From Clostridia bacterium (GTDB lineage Bacteria > Bacillota > Clostridia > RUG12999), in the NCBI GenBank assembly GCA_022801925.1, contig JAAWTG010000006.1, forward strand, positions 27,638 through 91,637: DNA of 64,000 bases, read 5' to 3'. The translations under genes and the position numbers were made by a program. Of this stretch, positions 63,037-64,000 are shown one piece after another. The notes under the pieces are model-generated. The model worked only from the letters and a program-made list of their open reading frames with translations. It was not told the DNA's origin and did no database searches. Every line of letters starts with the position of its first letter. Position 1 is the stretch's first letter.

Positions 63037-63393
63037 CTATATATCTTTTTCATTATCTTGACGACAAGACTCTGCTATCCGAATTGTTTCAAGCAACATT
63101 TCGACCGATTGTTCCAATAGATTACTATATTGCTCCGGTATTTGCTGAATCAAACTATCCAAAGGCGTTATAACCGTTTTACGCTCCGTACCAAACAACA
63201 AATAATTAGCGTCAACATCAAAAGCCTTACAGATATTATATAAAGTCTCCGCTGACATTTTACTTTTACCTGTTTCAATATCGCTTAAAAAACGAGAAGA
63301 TATACCTGCTCGATCGCAAAACTCAAAACGTGGAATGTTTAATGATTTACGATAATTCTTTAATCTTTGTCCAATTATCTTTCTATTATCCAT
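63037..63393 (-). CDS. XRE-family transcriptional regulator
   Basis: 118 aa. HTH at ~8-65 (LNIPRFEFCDRAGISSRFLS, DIETGKSKM, then NICKAFDVDANYLLFG), followed by ~50 residues of helical tail. The start at 63393 follows GAGGTGG; the longer frame to 63480 runs through the promoter. It is related in layout to the neighbour at 62529. The opposing consensus promoter at 62961 suggests antisense control. Confidence 0.85.
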   Translation of the reverse strand: MDNRKIIGQRLKNYRKSLNIPRFEFCDRAGISSRFLSDIETGKSKMSAETLYNICKAFDVDANYLLFGTERKTVITPLDSLIQQIPEQYSNLLEQSVEMLLETIRIAESCRQDNEKDI

Positions 63394-63414
63394 CCCATAT
63401 ACCACCTCATTTTC

Positions 63415-63443
63415 ATTATATGTGTAATTCCAGCTCATGTAAA
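63415..63443 (-). promoter_or_regulatory. Promoter of the second XRE gene
   Basis: TTTACA (63438-63443), 17-bp spacer, TATAAT (63415-63420) on the minus strand; ACACATATAA overlaps the -10 as in the promoter at 62890. Confidence 0.65.
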
Positions 63444-63549
63444 TGAAGTATATCGCATTATTAGATATATAATTTATCATTTTTAAAATTTATTTTTCCT
63501 AAAAGTGATTGAAATATTCTTTTTGCTTTCATCGGAAAGGAGAAAACGC

Positions 63550-64000
63550 ATGGATAAAATTTCTGATTACATGAATAGGCTCAAGCTTGCCATGGCACTG
63601 AAAGATTTTATGACAATGGAAAGAGTCTATGATAGGATAAAAAAAGAATTTGGAGCGTTTGTCTTTGAGGAAGAACGCAAGGGAAATATCAGGTTTCGCA
63701 AAAATTTGCACTATGATACATTTTTTGCTGAAATCATAAACGACAGTGTGGAACTGCCCAAAGAAGGAATTGCCTATCTTGGTATCACGAAAAACAGCCC
63801 CACCGGACTGCACTTCTTTCGGGACGGTTACATGATAGTATCTGTATCTCGGCTTCGGTCTCGTTTCTACCATGAGGATGCTTTTTTTAGCGCACCGATT
63901 ACAATAGATGTGGACAGCAATCTTTTGACACTTCCGCCTACGCAAATGAAACAAGCCGGTCTGTGCGAGGGCGATATTTTGAAAGTTGATATTGATACAG
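63550..64000 (+). CDS. Unknown protein, truncated by the window; possible AbrB/SpoVT-like segment
   Basis: An open frame from ATG 63550, with GGAAAGGAG 7 nt upstream, runs to the last base (150 codons). It begins MDKISDYMNRLKLAMALKDF. The part APITIDVDSNLLTLPPTQMK followed by QAGLCEGDILKVDID has the rhythm of an AbrB/SpoVT swapped-hairpin domain, but this is a weak resemblance. It is transcribed divergently from the XRE gene at 63037 and may be its target. I do not recognise the family. Confidence 0.6.
   Translation, partial: MDKISDYMNRLKLAMALKDFMTMERVYDRIKKEFGAFVFEEERKGNIRFRKNLHYDTFFAEIINDSVELPKEGIAYLGITKNSPTGLHFFRDGYMIVSVSRLRSRFYHEDAFFSAPITIDVDSNLLTLPPTQMKQAGLCEGDILKVDIDT

Noticed and set aside
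63529..63954. 141-codon minus-strand frame at the right end
   Set aside because: The plus-strand frame from 63550 has a good ribosome site and normal protein composition; the minus-strand frame is its shadow.

Overview
The window reads as chromosome of a spore-forming Firmicute of class Clostridia. Evidence: a complete Firmicutes-order S10-spc-alpha ribosomal operon with zinc-binding (C+) versions of S4, S14 and L36; dipicolinate synthase genes; several S-layer-homology (SLH) anchored surface proteins; and sigma-A promoters with Gram-positive Shine-Dalgarno sites. The species cannot be named from sequence alone. SLH-anchored polysaccharide enzymes suggest a gut or plant-fibre habitat. No tRNA, rRNA or CRISPR array was seen.

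Layout. 1-1.9 kb: the queuosine pair tgt (cut by the window edge) and queA. 1.95-3.1 kb: non-coding, with strong hairpins. 3.2-4.8 kb: two tandem-HTH regulators and a third HTH gene split by a 280-bp MITE. 5.2-19.1 kb: a leftward surface-polysaccharide cluster (three large SLH proteins, one with a heparinase II/III-type lyase core, plus a DUF6067-type glycosidase-like protein). 19.4-30.4 kb: a divergent cobalamin-capture locus. To the left run an SLH-anchored alpha/alpha-barrel protein, a DUF4430 lipoprotein, an ECF transporter (EcfT, fused EcfA-EcfA', S component) and a GH95-like enzyme. To the right, behind a cobalamin riboswitch, is a tandem-DUF4430 SLH protein. 30.6-33.5 kb: a small accessory patch with a second copy of the MITE, a monooxygenase-like gene, an ATPase remnant and an AT-rich HEPN-type gene. 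33.5-49.95 kb: 31 genes of the ribosomal operon, with its promoter and a long leader. 50.2-56.8 kb: an LplABC-type sugar ABC transporter and its membrane-bound AraC-type regulator. 57-62.5 kb: dpaA-dpaB, a MIF-type tautomerase, an SPL-family radical SAM protein, ferritin and rarA. 62.5-64 kb: two small XRE regulators and a truncated gene running off the end.

The most interesting system is the cobalamin locus. The animal B12 carriers intrinsic factor and transcobalamin combine an alpha6/alpha6 barrel with a small beta-domain, and DUF4430 is the bacterial relative of that beta-domain. Here barrel and beta-domain are separate surface proteins, encoded next to an ECF importer and to a riboswitch-controlled tandem beta-domain protein. 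I infer a cell-surface B12 scavenging relay: capture on the S-layer, hand-over to a lipoprotein, then import. The second notable result is the MITE: removing 280 bp plus one TA restores a continuous HTH reading frame, which fixes the element ends and its TA target duplication exactly.
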